Source: Laburnicola sp. R22_1 (taxonomy: Eukaryota > Ascomycota > Dothideomycetes > Pleosporales > Didymosphaeriaceae). From it: a DNA stretch of 64,000 bases. A program made the position numbers and the translations under genes. This document shows positions 52,871-64,000 of this stretch, piece by piece (position 1 is the stretch's first letter; every line of letters starts with the position of its first letter). Under the pieces are notes generated by a model. The model ran no database searches and had not been told where the DNA came from. It saw only the letters and a list, made by a program, of their open reading frames with translations. The DNA is taken from positions 124,001 through 188,000 of the forward strand of contig JACONQ010000019.1 in NCBI GenBank assembly GCA_014281115.1, in the 5' to 3' direction.

Positions 52871-54099
52871 ATGCCAGCCGCTCAATCGAATAGTATCACG
52901 TCCAACCCTAATAGCCAACCGAGCCCCCCTACCTCAGACAGATCTAATCCAACAACCCGGAACGGAGAATTCTATCATGGCGATGCTGTTTGGTCGATTC
53001 GTGCGAGCGCTCTTATGCCCGAGATGACCGAAGAAGACAGAAGAGAGTGGGGATTGGACGATGTCGACGGCGACATCAACCCCCCCAACCAAAGAAGCCA
53101 GGGTACTTCCCCCACAGCAGCCCATAACAGCACGCCAAATCGTACCCCAGGCGACCCAGATGAGCTACTTTATCTAGCCGATTTCATGAATAGAAGGGAA
53201 GACGTCAACAGCCAAGGCCTGGACAGCACTCCTTCCGCATCTGATGGTACTGCACCCGCCGACACGTACAGCCGTACCCCAAACAACACCCCCCAAGCCA
53301 ATGGAGAGGGCGACATACACGGTCGCCGAGCTGGGATGTTGAACAACGCTTCGCATGATCAACCCACTGCGACAAACATAGACGATATCTTATCCAATTG
53401 GTCTCCTGAAGAAAGCCGAGCATTAACGGAGGCTTTCCATTCTCGGAACGATGAGCCCTCAGTATGTATGTCCGAGTTCATGACCCACTCACCCGACCGC
53501 TGGGACCTCTTCTACAACAATTCCTCTGGAACTCCTCTAGCCACCGCTGCGGAAAACCCAGCTTTGTTGAGTGTGCCTCTAATGAACCACTTCAATCCAC
53601 AAGCGGACCATTCGAACCGTACTTCCTTCAGCAACTCTCTTCCAGCTACTCATACGGTTACAAACAGCACGAGTGAAGAAGCGTCCCCGGCTCGCTTAAG
53701 CGAGTACTTGCCACGAGCGGATCCCGCAACACAAGAGCAACGGGAGGTCGCATGGATGGCCGAACTTTCAACGCCTCCAATCCCATGCGCCGCCCAGACA
53801 CTCCTCTTCCGACTGGCGAGATTGAAAACGGCAATGCAGAAGCGCGAGGTAGTCTAGGCAACATACCATCGGTCTATATGGACAGCGAAGCCAATCCCAC
53901 AAATCCCAGAGGGCGTCGTCGAATTACTCCTCTGGCTGACAGCGATCCTGATGCTACCAGGGTTGCGAAAGGAGGGGTTCGCAATCGCAACCACCGAGCT
54001 CCAGGACCTGTACCGTCTTTAAGACGAATGTCTTCTAGGGAGGACCGAACGTTTTGGGGCGAGTTCAGCAATCCTGAGAATGATAGCAAGTCCACTTGA
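52871..54099 (+). CDS. Hypothetical Asn/Ser/Pro-rich protein with an unresolved frame change
   Basis: ATG 52871 opens a frame to 53857 (328 aa) rich in Asn, Ser, Thr and Pro, with EEDRREWGLDDVDGDINPPN and WSPEESRALTEAFHSRN. A second frame, open from about 53690 to 54099, continues in the same style (NASNPMRRPDTPLPTGEIEN, SLGNIPSVYMDSEANP). The two overlap and must be linked by an intron or a one-base shift between 53690 and 53850; no clear GT/AG pair settles it. Low-complexity, probably disordered, no family recognised. Coding status rests on composition only. Confidence 0.4.
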
Positions 54100-55825
54100 A
54101 GGTTGTTGGTTGCAGGAAACTCATGGCCGTCCGTTTATGGGCATGCTTTTGGGAAGGGTCGAGCTATTATATGCAGACGATGGAACTGTAGAGCCACTCC
54201 TTTAGTACTTGATTATTTGCTTTCATTTGGGATATAGCTAATTAGTGCTACGGTTCATATAAAAAGCTACCAACGTCGTTACGTCGACGCTTGTACTTTT
54301 GCGAAATGAGGAACATCGCCGCATGCATATTCACCCTAGTACCTGTATTGTGAGGTGTCCATAGCAGTAGATGCTATGAACAATCCTAGTCAGCAGAAGC
54401 TGGTTCAGCTTCACCACCGCCTCTTCCCAGCGGCCGTTGCAAGACGCAGCAGTACCGAGCTTCTTGTAGTACTTCCAGCTCATATATGCCCACTCGTAGT
54501 GTTGGACCTTTTCAGTGCCCCAGAATCCGCTGGCTTTGGTAAGGGGGGCAAGGCACTGCTCCTCAGCTCCCCACCAGACTTGGCCACGCCGACGAAACGC
54601 GCCCATTGCTTCGCGTCTTCATCTCTACTATGCGACCAACGACCCTTCGTTTCCTTGTATTATAGACATTCTTGTACCATAACCTCCTTAATGCTTGCAA
54701 ATAGCCACTCGAGCTCTGTTTGTTGTTTGAGGAGCTCGTCCCGCATAGCCACGCATGCTTGGAGCTTGTCGGTGTCGTCAGTCGAGCGAACGCCTGTACT
54801 TTTGCGTGATTGTGATCGAACGGAGCTTCATCGTCACTCGGAGCACATTAGCGCAGATATGGACAGGTGTTAGGTTAGCATACCTTTGTACTGCGAATGC
54901 CATAGGATTTGGTGTAATGGTGCGGCGGGTGTCCACCGCGAGGTACCGAAGTGAGGCGAGGACACTCCCACACTAAGTCACATGACTGCCAAAGAAAACA
55001 GGTTCAGTATTGAACCTACAGCTTATTGGCTAGCTGGGACGAGCCGATGGCGACCGAACTGCCATCAGTACCGGCGAATGGGTGCTGATTGGCTGGCTGC
55101 TCCGTTACCAGCATGCGAGCGCTTGACGCACCGATCGTCTAATAATAGCTCGTTCAGCCTCTTTCGTGATTCAAAATTAGGACACTCTGTTAGAATCTCA
55201 CGTTACAATATTTTGACTTGATCTAACGTAATACTACGAAGGCAAGTTCGAACTCGTGGAGGCAACATGACCATCGCCTTGATCATCCTGATGATCCGCT
55301 ATCGACTCGTTTGCTCTAAGTTGCTCTTCGATAGCTAAACTCTCCCCGCTGAGTCCGAGCTCACGCGCCACGGGCTGGGTATCGTCTTCCTGGGCGCTTA
55401 TTGCTCCTTTCGGCTCTGTTGCAGATACAACTCGATAAGGGGATAAGGAGGGCTGGGTCGTTCTTGGTTCGTAGGCGCTTAATAACGATAATCACCGATC
55501 GGCTTTTTCTACTATAGAGTCATGTCTAGGGGGTTTGGGGCGATGCACTAGGGTAGGAGTCTCGAGAACGATAGGACCATGCAATACAATGAAGTACATT
55601 CCTTTCAAGCCTGTTATTCCCTCTGGCTGTTTTGATTACCTCCTCTCCTTAGCTCGAATGAGAAACGTATACTTATCCCTCTACCTCATTCAACTCAACC
55701 CATGCTGTCCGAAGTATCTCTTTCATCTCATCGTACATATGGAGTTGGGATCACAATTTAATGCTAGCGTTTGAATCGAGTCAAGTGATCGGCTCTATGA
55801 GAGCGATGCTTTGTGATGATTGCGT
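54100..55825. other. Mostly non-coding, with one possible decayed frame
   Basis: On the minus strand at about 54525-54850 a frame reads STDDTDKLQACVAMRDELLK, QQTELEWLFASIKEVMVQEC, then TAA (54660-54662) and KETKGRWSHSRDEDAKQW. It looks like a coiled-coil exon with a CAA-to-TAA change, but no start or domain was found. The rest holds nothing I recognise. Confidence 0.35.
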
Positions 55826-58277
55826 CTACTTGTCCTTCTGCTCTGATTTCCCTAAGTCTTCTAGATCCTTCTGCGCGTTCCGAAGAATCTCCTTCATCCG
55901 AAAATAGAGTGTCCTGTCTTCGTTCTCCCACGGATTGTTCATTGGGAAAACAACCCTTCGCAACCTATTGACATGTGGAATCAATGGCTGATAGTATGGC
56001 GTGAAGGCATTGGTTATCCGGTTAAGGAAATGTCTTTCTCTACTAACCAGCCCCAATTTTAATTCCGCCAGCTTCTGGTCATTCTCACAGTTCCAGCACT
56101 CAAATTCGGTCGCCCCAATATCTTTGCCCGGCCCGTCATAGTGAACGCATATCCAGAATAGTACCCAGAAGAACGACTCCAGATCGTGCATAAACGAATG
56201 GTTTTTGTCGTCAAGAAGCACACCAATCGCCATGAATGCTCGGGTGCCAGTCTTCCCTCGTGCTCCTGAAGACTTCACCCGCTGCTCCTTGATGGCAAGG
56301 TCGAGGTCGATCAAGAATGCGGGCCAGGAGAGGCTGCCATACTCCTCATTTACCATAAGGTTGTTTGGCGAGATATCACATTGGAGCATACCGGCCTGTG
56401 TGTGTAGCGACTCGTAACCGTCGATGCAGCCTTCTAGCGCGGCAAGAAGGTCGGTCGGGGACCTCGCCTTGTAGATGGGCTTTCCGTAGTCACGGACGAC
56501 GACGCGGCGATGCACCCGATTCGCGGTTGCCCTCCCTCCCTTTATCGGGGAGCTCGAACAAGTTCGCTTGGTAGGCGGCAACGGTGCGCCGGTGCAGCTG
56601 GAGGACCGCTTGCGCCCGGCGACGCTGCTGCTCCGGCCTATCCGCGAGACGCGACGCCTAGCCGTGCTTGGAGGCGGCATCGAGCTTTCCGGCTTGTAGT
56701 TTTTCGCTTTTGTTATGTCCAGGCCACGCCGTGCGTTTCCGCGGATATCGTCGTCCTGGCCGCCCACACAGACCGTTTCGTGGTGATAGTATCTCGCAAC
56801 GTGGACCACGCCTTTCTCAGTCGCCTCGCGCAACAATTCGCCCTCCTCGTCGCGTTCCGGGAACTGCCATGAGTCTTTGACCACAAGAGATGTTCGGAAT
56901 CGTCTCCCTCGCGATGTACTCTCCAGCAGGTTGTCGCTCGACCGGCAACACAGGGTACCCGTTTCACAACCTCGTCGATAACGAGCCGCTCGGTGTGGTT
57001 GTCTCGTTCAACCTTGATGTACCGCTTGTCCCCCGCTGTGATGATCGTGGGGTCAAATCCAAGCTGCTCCTCGTTTAGCCACAAGAATCCGAGCACGGCG
57101 GACACGAACTGTAGTCCATCTTTGTTGATGTCGAATTGTTCGGACGCGATGCCGCCCAGTCGGTCGAATTCCCACAGCCGCATGAGCGACCCGCACAGGG
57201 TAAAGCCGAGCACGAAGCGGCGGCTGTCCTGGGCCGCGAACACCTCCCTCGCATATCGCCCCAGGTCAAGCCACGTTTTGGACGCTTTGTCTGCCAATGG
57301 ATTGCTCTTGAGTTCTCCTGGTATGAGGATCTGCGACCAACGGCACTTGGAGTCAATGCCGGCGCTCGGGTCATCTACGAAGCCAACATCCAACTTGCGG
57401 TCGGCGGTAGAGCCTTGCACGGGCTGGTGGGGTTGTGCCAGCGGCCGCCGTCGAGGCCTGGAGGCGGGCTGATCCTCTGCTGCGAAGTCCAAGAGCTGGC
57501 CGGTAAGAGGCGCAAACCAGCTTAAGACGTCGCGTTCCTTCGCGCCTTCAGGCCAGCCCTGCCAGCCGCTCTCCTCTCGGTAGAGCGGATTATCCCCTTC
57601 TTTACACTTGTCGAATACGGCCTGCGCTACCGATTTCAGACCTGAGACGCCTCCGAAGTAGGCATCGAAGAAATCGGGGACCCCGACGTATAGCTGTCCC
57701 AGTTCCTCCTTTAGCACGCCGTCCACATATTTGCGGTGTTCGGTAGAGTTCGCGAAGCTGCCAGTGTTGTGCAGCCATGGCGTCTGCTGCAAGGAGGCGG
57801 TAAGGGACGGCGCGGACAGTGGAGGAGTTGTCGGTTGGGCGACTGTGAAAGCTGTAGACGCGGCGACGGCGGCGTAGACATTATTCCAGATGACTTCATC
57901 AGGCTCGTTGTTGAGGACCGCTCTGAGGAGCGGTATGATATGCTCAATGTCGAAGTTGCCGGAGTTGACTGCTGAACTCAGCTCCAACAGATCGCCAAAG
58001 AGGTTTACGCTATTGCTCTTAGAGGGAAGTGAACGTGTAGCGGGGAGACCCTGCAAAGCATATATCAGGTCAAGGAGGGAATTTTTCGGTCCTGTTAATG
58101 TTAGGAAATCTCGCGAGTTTGGTGTTGAGCCGTACCTTCCCCATTAATATGGTACAATGCATCGGCGCCTGTGATAGCGAGGCCTCCGCATTTGGATTCG
58201 AAAGAGTCGCGAAAGGTATCGAGTCTTTTGCCAATGGGGTTTGCCTTGATTACCTTTGATCGCGACTCATCGGCCAT
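55826..58277 (-). pseudogene. FunK1-family protein kinase with a single frameshift
   Basis: Exon 1 58136..58277 (MADESRSKVIKANPIGKRLD and on) splices across a 44-nt intron to exon 2 (from 58091), giving HINGEGPKNSLLDLIYALQG. The N-terminal FunK1 region runs to about 56900 and ends GRATTCWRVHREGDDSEH. Near 56892-56901 the frame shifts by one base: the continuation LVVKDSWQFPERDEEGELLR lies in the next frame and runs to 55826. The kinase core has LQCDISPNNLM instead of HRD...N (as in many FunK1 members), LIDLDLA for DFG, and SFMHDLESFFWVLFWICVHY. A Ser/Arg/Pro-rich insert splits the lobes. One missing base, from error or mutation, separates this from an intact kinase of about 800 aa. Confidence 0.8.
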
Positions 58278-59099
58278 GGCGCGAGAGCGCAGCGAACGCT
58301 CGAGGTAGTCAATAGAAATGGCGATGTGAACCGCAGTGAAATGAAGAGCGAGGCAGACCCGTGGAGATGGGGTGTCGAGGGCGGGTTGAGAGAAGATACA
58401 AATCGGGGTGTGGGCGTTTGAGAGCGAAAGATGGCTGGAACGCGATGAGCTGACCGCGTGGCGCAGACCATGCCAAGCCGGAAATTCTTCGGAGCCGGAG
58501 TCATCACCGATCCACGATAAACCTTCCAAGTAGCGGCTTCGTCAATCGTTTGCCCAGGGCTGAGCTCACTGATAAGGGATTTGTGGTACAGAATCCGGTT
58601 GGTATACGATCTCTACAGACACATTTTACTCGCATGGGATACACAATACAGGACTAACGTTAAGTTTTACGGTTGCGAGTTTCGCACGTTCATGAATGCC
58701 CGCAGCCATACTGAAAGCTCACTTACAGACGACAGGATCTAGCCTGGCTTCGCATGGATACATGACACAGAAACCTTACCTCAGAGTACGTGGAACAAGA
58801 GGGGCTCGAAAACGGGAACCAGAAAAGCGTGCCCGTGCGTAAACTAGCAGGAGCTCGAAAACGGGAACTAGAAGACCATGGCTATGCCGTGATGTCATAG
58901 TTATTCTATATATAGTAAAGCTTAAGTCACTATGCCCCGAGCAACGGGGGACCGGTTTAGGAACCTAGCATCTGTGATCGGGACCTAAACGGGCACCTTA
59001 ATTCGAAATCTATGAGTCGCACAAAGGTCACAGTATGCGGACCGTCCCATAATTTACATATATGTAGACTAGCCACTCGTAGTTTCTAGTCCCGCAGTT
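58278..59099. other. Intergenic, divergent from FunK1 to the MADS-like gene
   Basis: No gene seen. GCTCGAAAACGGGAAC occurs twice (58815 and 58853), 38 bp apart, as a short direct repeat. Confidence 0.5.
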
Positions 59100-59487
59100 A
59101 TGGCGTCTCAACCGCAATCACAGGTGCTGTCGTATTCGAAGGCCAGGCGGGCTGCGAACAACAACTACTCGAAGCTAACTCAGACCCTCTACGCAAAGCT
59201 CACCAAGCTGTGCACCGATTATGACGCCCACATCTATTTCCTAGCCTATCGCAATGGCCGATTCAACGGCTTCGTATCTACAGAAGAAAAAGGTCAGCCA
59301 TGGTCACCACCAGATCGAGATACTCTCGTAAGCCACCCCCTTTCGCTTCTGTCCATCGCTAACACCAGGTAAGGAAAAGCTGTATCCTCCGCCAGTAATG
59401 AAGTCGCCAGCTCATTACCGGCGGGCTCCACAAGGAAGAGGATCGTTCCGGAAGATAACTTTACGCGATTCGACCGAATCGGCGTAG
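59100..59487 (+). CDS. Small MADS/SRF-like protein (2 exons)
   Basis: Exons 59100..59327 and 59374..59487, 46-nt intron, 113 aa. The acceptor GTAAG at 59373 gives PPDRDTLEKLYPPPVMKSP in phase; the CCAG at 59368 would stop after nine codons. Residues 14-60 (KARRAANNNYSKLTQTLYAK then LTKLCTDYDAHIYFLAYRNG) line up with a MADS domain's helix and first strand. Many filamentous fungi carry such short MADS-like genes in accessory regions. Probably a nuclear DNA-binding protein, but no target or partner is implied. Tail-to-tail with the coiled-coil gene at 59606. Confidence 0.6.
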
Positions 59488-59605
59488 CCCAAGGCACGCG
59501 AGGAGGATGGATCACTGCTACTACAAGTCCACACGCTTGCTCTCTCCCGCCCATTCACCCGTACATACTATGCATAGCATTTCTCCACGTTATCTACTAG
59601 TATCG

Positions 59606-60130
59606 CTAGCTTGTCCTGAGCGCTGTGAGATCTTGCATGAATTTCTCGTTCATCGTAGCCCACTCTTGAAAGACTCTCACCCACTTCACTTTCTCTTCTT
59701 CTAGCGCTTTAACTCTCGCTTCCAGATCCTGCATCCTTTTTGTGGCCGTTGTTAGGGCCGAGCGTTCCTCCTACTTATGCGTGAGACCTGTTCGTTTTAT
59801 CAAGCATTCGTAGAGTAGCTTACTGTTCTAGAAACCTTTCTCTTAACACTGGGACGCCCGTCGTCCGAGTCCGAATCTTCAAAGTGAACTCGCTTGTTAT
59901 TAGGACGGTCCACGTGTTCGCCGCCTTGGGATACGGGCCCTGGTTGGGGTAGCACACCGCCGTGCGGATCTGCCAACTCTACGCCCGGCTACCATGATGA
60001 CAGGTAAGCGCCTGGTGGAAGTACGTACAGCAGTATTACTGACCCGACTTTGCATCTCTTCCCCATATACTCCCTCATAGAGGGTGCTGTCCTCAATGGT
60101 GGCGAAGGAATCGATTGGACCTTGTGACAT
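59606..60130 (-). CDS. Small coiled-coil protein (3 exons)
   Basis: Exons complement(60044..60130, 59824..59988, 59606..59770), introns 55 and 53 nt, all in phase 0, 138 aa. Start MSQGPIDSFATIEDSTLYEG. The middle holds an acidic/basic stretch (HFEDSDSDDG then KRKVSR) that may be a nuclear signal, and exon 3 is a heptad-like helix (TKRMQDLEARVKALEEEKVK). No catalytic domain. No family recognised. It converges on the MADS-like gene with 118 bp between stops; a paired function is only a guess. Confidence 0.6.
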
Positions 60131-60909
60131 TGCTGGATAGAAATGCACTGAAGCTGGTGACGAAGTGGAGGAAGCGGAAGAAGGGGACGAAGGGGACGAA
60201 GCGAAGTGGCAGGTACGTCCTTTATCCTCCTCCCTGCTACCGTGGCTAAGAAAGCAAGGCACACTCAGACGCACCACCATAGATGTAGACTCTGCGGCCT
60301 GCCTTCTGTTCATGCGTACCCCCTGGGCCCCCAGTCCACTCCAGGTTAGTTGAGGGAGTGATCCAGCGGCAAATGCGACGAGAATGCAGGCAGCTAAATG
60401 AAGACGCGACGACGCCTCCTCCACCCACTTCGTCCTGCCGCTGCAAGGAACGGGCATGCAAGACCAACACCTATCCTTCACAGCTAGCAAGGGGGATTCA
60501 TGCAGAGTGCAGAATCGTGAAGCAGCCAGCCACGGCTTGGAGTCATCCTGGATCTTGGGCTCCAACGAATGCAAGCCTTGTTGGCTGTATGGGCACTCCG
60601 GATACGCACGCCTTCGGTCATGCGTCTGTTGGCGCCGTCAGGATCGAGGCTCAGATGTCAAGGGGTCGTATCAGCGGAAAGGCGACTACATTCTCAGCCC
60701 TGTTTCCCCCGACGGTGGGTCGAGGGACGTAGTCAGTACTGGTGCACTGATGTGACCCTTGCGATCGGCCGTGCCGGGCTACCTGAGGGCTTTGAGACAT
60801 CCTTGAAGCGTCGTTAATGGCGCGGAGCAGGCGAGGAATGCATTTCAAAGAGTGCGATAGATAAGGAGTTGTTCGCAGCAGACGCTCCATAGATCACCTC
60901 TCCTCCATC
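60131..60909. other. Intergenic, no gene seen
   Basis: Open frames on both strands (such as 60358-60732 and 59900-60574) overlap and look random. Confidence 0.5.
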
Positions 60910-61826
60910 ATGGTCCTCGGCCTTCGTATCGGCTTCCTTCTTTGCTTCGTAAGCGGACTTCTGCTAAGCGTTGTGCTCTTCTTCAAGGATGCCTCCTTGC
61001 TTTGGAAGAATAGGCACGCTTCCTTCTGGGAGATAACAGCGTCTCTCTTCTTTAGCATCTTCAGTATCTGTCAAGTAGGCTTGTTACTAGCTGACATAGT
61101 CACTATCACGATCACATTCACCACAGACACCGAGCCCTATTGGCTCGACCTAGTCATTCCGTGTACCCTTCAGCTGTTCGTCGGCACGAATGTGAGCGTG
61201 TTCCCTAACGATCGGTTCACGAACTCATACTACTGGCAGCTTACCTGGACCCTCCGTGGGTTCAACCTTCCGCAATGGGTTATATGGCTAGCCTATGGTA
61301 GTATTGTCTTTCTCACGCCTGCTATTGCCTTCCGCACGCGGTAGAGTCCTTCTTCTCCCTTTCTAAACCCCTCTCATTCCAGGCAGGGACAACTTCGTTT
61401 ACGAGTACGCACTGCTCTCATGCGTTACCATAGCATCCTTGGTGTCATTGGCGCTTTGGTGCGACGCTCGACAAACCCACTTGCTCTCCGGGCAGCGCAA
61501 CCTCACATATCAACGTTGGCTAATGCTGTTTATCGGTGTCAACGCAGTTGCAGCGTCATGTCAGATGTGTGGAGCGATAGTCTTTTACAGTCTATCGCTT
61601 GCCGACCGGAACATAAGCAACCTCCGTCAGAGTATCCTTCTTGTGCGTCTCCACCTCCTAAGATTACATAATCTAACACGAACAGGCTTGTATACTTGCG
61701 CAGGTGGTAAACATGTTCGCTCTGTGTATGAGTACTATCAAGCATCGCGTTATTGAGCCCATTAGACGCTTAGCTCGTTCTAGGAACAGCGATATAGAGG
61801 GAGCAGTACGACTGGACAGCCTATGA
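60910..61826 (+). CDS. Compact seven-helix membrane protein (3 exons)
   Basis: Exons 60910..61340, 61387..61642, 61686..61826; introns 46 and 43 nt; 275 aa, phases agree. Intron 1 uses the second of two AG sites (61386) to give RDNFVYEYALL. Seven hydrophobic segments: residues 4-25, 38-65, 77-97, 119-140, 148-168, 184-210 and about 225-245, then a basic tail (IKHRVIEPIRRLARSRN). The size and helix count resemble a receptor or sensor, but I see no rhodopsin lysine, DRY-like or pheromone-receptor signature. Plasma membrane or endomembrane. No family recognised. Confidence 0.72.
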
Positions 61827-63068
61827 ACGTCTGGGAATGTAAAAAGTAGAAGCCTGTGCGAGTTCACGATCCGTAACAGGAAACTGCCTGACGTTCGTAT
61901 AGTCATAGCTTGAGCCTCGAATGGAAAAGGATCCGGTATTAGCCGTTGAATCTGTGTGCCACCTACGTTCCGTCCACGGGTGGCATCTCCAAACACCAAA
62001 CCACCCCCCGTCTGGATCTATTCTTCCACGCTGGGATGCCCTATTCTGTGCCGTGCCATGTGGGCGGTAGGGAGCCATACTCAGCCCAGGGTCGCTTCGG
62101 CCAACGCCCCCCTTTCGTGATGGCCTGCTACGCCTTCGATTGGAAGCATTGGGTCAGAGGCATCGAGCTTGCAGGGAACCACGTCTTCCCCGTCTTCGGT
62201 GTTTCGATCGTGCAAGGTAGACTAGAACCCTCTTCTCTGGGGTTACGTCACGGCTGTGCCTCCCGCTTCTGACAGCAACGCAGTGTCTGATGCAAAGACC
62301 CCTGGCCCTGTTCTCTGGTTGTGTCTGCCTCGCAGCAACGGAGTTCCCGATGGATGTGGACGGCATGGCCCCTGGCTTGACATCGTGTGACTTTTGCCGC
62401 TGCGACATGCATACCGCCACCTATGCAGAAGGTGGATGGGAACCTTGGTCGGAGTGCATGGGCAAGGCGTTGCCGACGGTTGCTCGTGTCGCAATCTTCA
62501 TGCGTGACAAGATAAGGTGGGCTGATTGATGTAGACATGCCCATGGTGGTCGACGGAGGCACGGCACGGAATGCGGATCCCGGAGCTTCCCTCGACGGTG
62601 TCTTTTCGCTTGGAGCTGGTCGCCATGAAAGGGCGTAAATCCAAGCTGTCTAAAACCGAAGTGGAGGGTCGGTCGAGCATCGAGGCGAGCATAGATGGGG
62701 ATCAAACTTTGATATCGTGGGCAGGGGAGCGAGGAGGGGCGGGTGTGCCTTGTGATAGGATCATCTGAGCCAGTAGATTGGAGAGGACTTGCCCCTCTCC
62801 ATGCGTACTGGCCATGCGAGTGCTGTAATAAGTCCACTGCCTGCGAATCGCCACTGGGGTGGTCTCAGAATCCTAGCATTGAGGCGTAGGCCGGCTTTCC
62901 CGGCGGCAAGGGATGATGCATATAAAGCCTCTGCGAGCTCGTCCCGCTCCAAGTCCATACCATCATAAGTGCTCCTGCCTTTGGCTTCACGAGCTGCTCT
63001 CTATCCACCATTGAGGTTCAACCGTTCCAAACTCCGACGACGCTACACCGCGGAGGCAAGCTAACAAC
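61827..63068. other. Intergenic, no gene seen
   Basis: 1.2 kb. Frames at 61946-62272 (plus) and 62421-62837 (minus) lack support. The right end is the promoter of the gene at 63069. Confidence 0.5.
62921..62928 (+). promoter_or_regulatory. TATA box (TATAAAGC)
   Basis: CATATAAAGC lies 148 bp upstream of ATG 63069, a fitting distance for a short leader. Confidence 0.45.
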
Positions 63069-64000
63069 ATGGACCAGGTAAGTCAGCGGAGGAATCCATA
63101 ACGCTTTGTATTGATGCTGAAGGACATTTAGACCATCGAAATGCTGAGCCCAAATTCTCTTTTGGACGCTGAAGGAGACCCCGAATCGGACTTCGACGAG
63201 ATGCCACAGCACCAAGACAACGCGGCGGCGATACAAGAAGCAGAAGCCTTGTGTGAAATGGTGGCCATCGACGCGAACCAAGCCGACGGACATGCCAGCC
63301 AGACCGTGGAGCCATGCCTTCCGGAGCATCCTGCGGCACTGGCTACTTTACAGACTAGTGCAGAAGTCGATCAAGAGATGAATTCGACCCCAGAGCCCGC
63401 GGTACCCGAACGGAGCCGTGCAGAAGCCGACCAAGCCGTGGCTTCGACCTTGGAGCCTGAGGTATCCGGACCGAGCCATGCAGAAGCCGCGATGACTTCA
63501 ACCTTAGAGCAGGAGTCCGAACCGAGAAATGACGATCAGACACAGAAAACGGAGGACTCTACCCAGCCTTCCGAACCGGCTATCAAAGAGCGGCATGGAG
63601 AAAACAACGAAGCGATAGCTGGTGATAGGGATGGTGGCCATGATATACAGAGTGCGGGGAGTGCGTCCACGGGTTCGAGCGGGTGCCGTGCTGTCTCCAA
63701 AGACACTGAAACTACCTCGCTAGTTCCGCACACAACTTCACGCAACCGAGAAGCAAGGAGTGGCAGACGAACTCCTGTGTCGCGGAGGCGAACCAGCGGA
63801 AGACATCCGAGTGTGGCGCATGGGACTTCAGGTACCTCATTTACCTCTTCTAGCGGAAACTTTACTGACTGATGGACTAGACATGCCCATATCGATCCTT
63901 GATGACGAGGAGCTATTTGAATCAATCATCGTTGATGACAACGGAGGCCGAGCTATCGTGATCGACGACTCTGATGAGGAAATGGACACAGACGATGACC
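63069..64000 (+). CDS. Acidic repeat-containing protein, 3' end beyond the window
   Basis: Exons 63069..63077 (only MDQ), 63132..63831 and 63881 onward; introns 54 and 49 nt, phases agree. Residues about 74-140 hold three imperfect 22-residue units of the EADQAVASTLEPEVSGPSHA type, encoded by about 66-nt repeats. A Ser/Thr/Arg-rich part follows (SRNREARSGRRTPVSRRRTS), then an acidic run (IVIDDSDEEMDTDDD) at the window edge. Composition resembles the N-terminal half of fungal chromodomain or chromatin-associated proteins, but no domain is reached. No family recognised. Confidence 0.6.

Overview
This window comes from the nuclear genome of a filamentous ascomycete (Pezizomycotina, most likely a dothideomycete). 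The evidence is genes split by many 43-120 nt GT...AG introns with CTAAC-like branch sites, a Tup1/RcoA co-repressor, a CCG-9 type trehalose phosphorylase, a very long Tho2, a FunK1 kinase, pogo/Fot1-type transposons and RIP-like C-to-T nonsense mutations. Exon coordinates are my own splice-site readings, checked for phase; nothing was searched against a database.

Layout. 0.1-1.6 kb: four-finger C2H2 regulator (minus). 1.6-8.3 kb: long non-coding stretch with simple repeats. 8.3-9.3 kb: a gene with an in-frame 51-nt minisatellite. 9.8-12.5 kb: a frameshifted F-box gene divergent from an ARMT1/DUF89-like phosphatase. 14.1-16.7 kb: Tup1/RcoA (minus), divergent from trehalose phosphorylase (18.1-20.9 kb, plus). 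22-31 kb: Tho2 and Rbg1/DRG1 in tandem on the minus strand, Rbg1 being head-to-head with a wax-synthase-like membrane acyltransferase. These are the ordinary housekeeping and regulatory genes.

32.9-45.6 kb is a transposon cluster. T1 (32931-34720) is an apparently complete pogo-like element. T2 (40762-44977) carries a transposase with seven nonsense codons and no frameshift, and T3 (42660-44758), with an intact transposase, sits inside the last codons of the T2 gene. Fragments of a fourth TIR family (T4) lie at 35338 and 44980, the second followed by a 604-bp near-perfect palindrome. A membrane/ankyrin gene is broken in two: its 5' end is at 35.0-35.3 kb on the plus strand and its 3' part at 37.5-40.8 kb on the minus strand. 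Both breaks end at a TA next to T4-type ends, and the halves join in frame, so one insertion followed by an inversion explains the locus. An alpha/beta hydrolase gene lies between the halves.

45.6-64 kb is accessory: a diverged tandem duplication, a chromodomain gene, several small lineage-type genes (three minus-strand frames carry Q/R-to-stop changes), a FunK1 kinase with one frameshift, a MADS-like small gene facing a coiled-coil gene, a compact seven-helix membrane protein, and the start of an acidic repeat-containing gene cut by the window end. I saw no rRNA, tRNA or CRISPR array.
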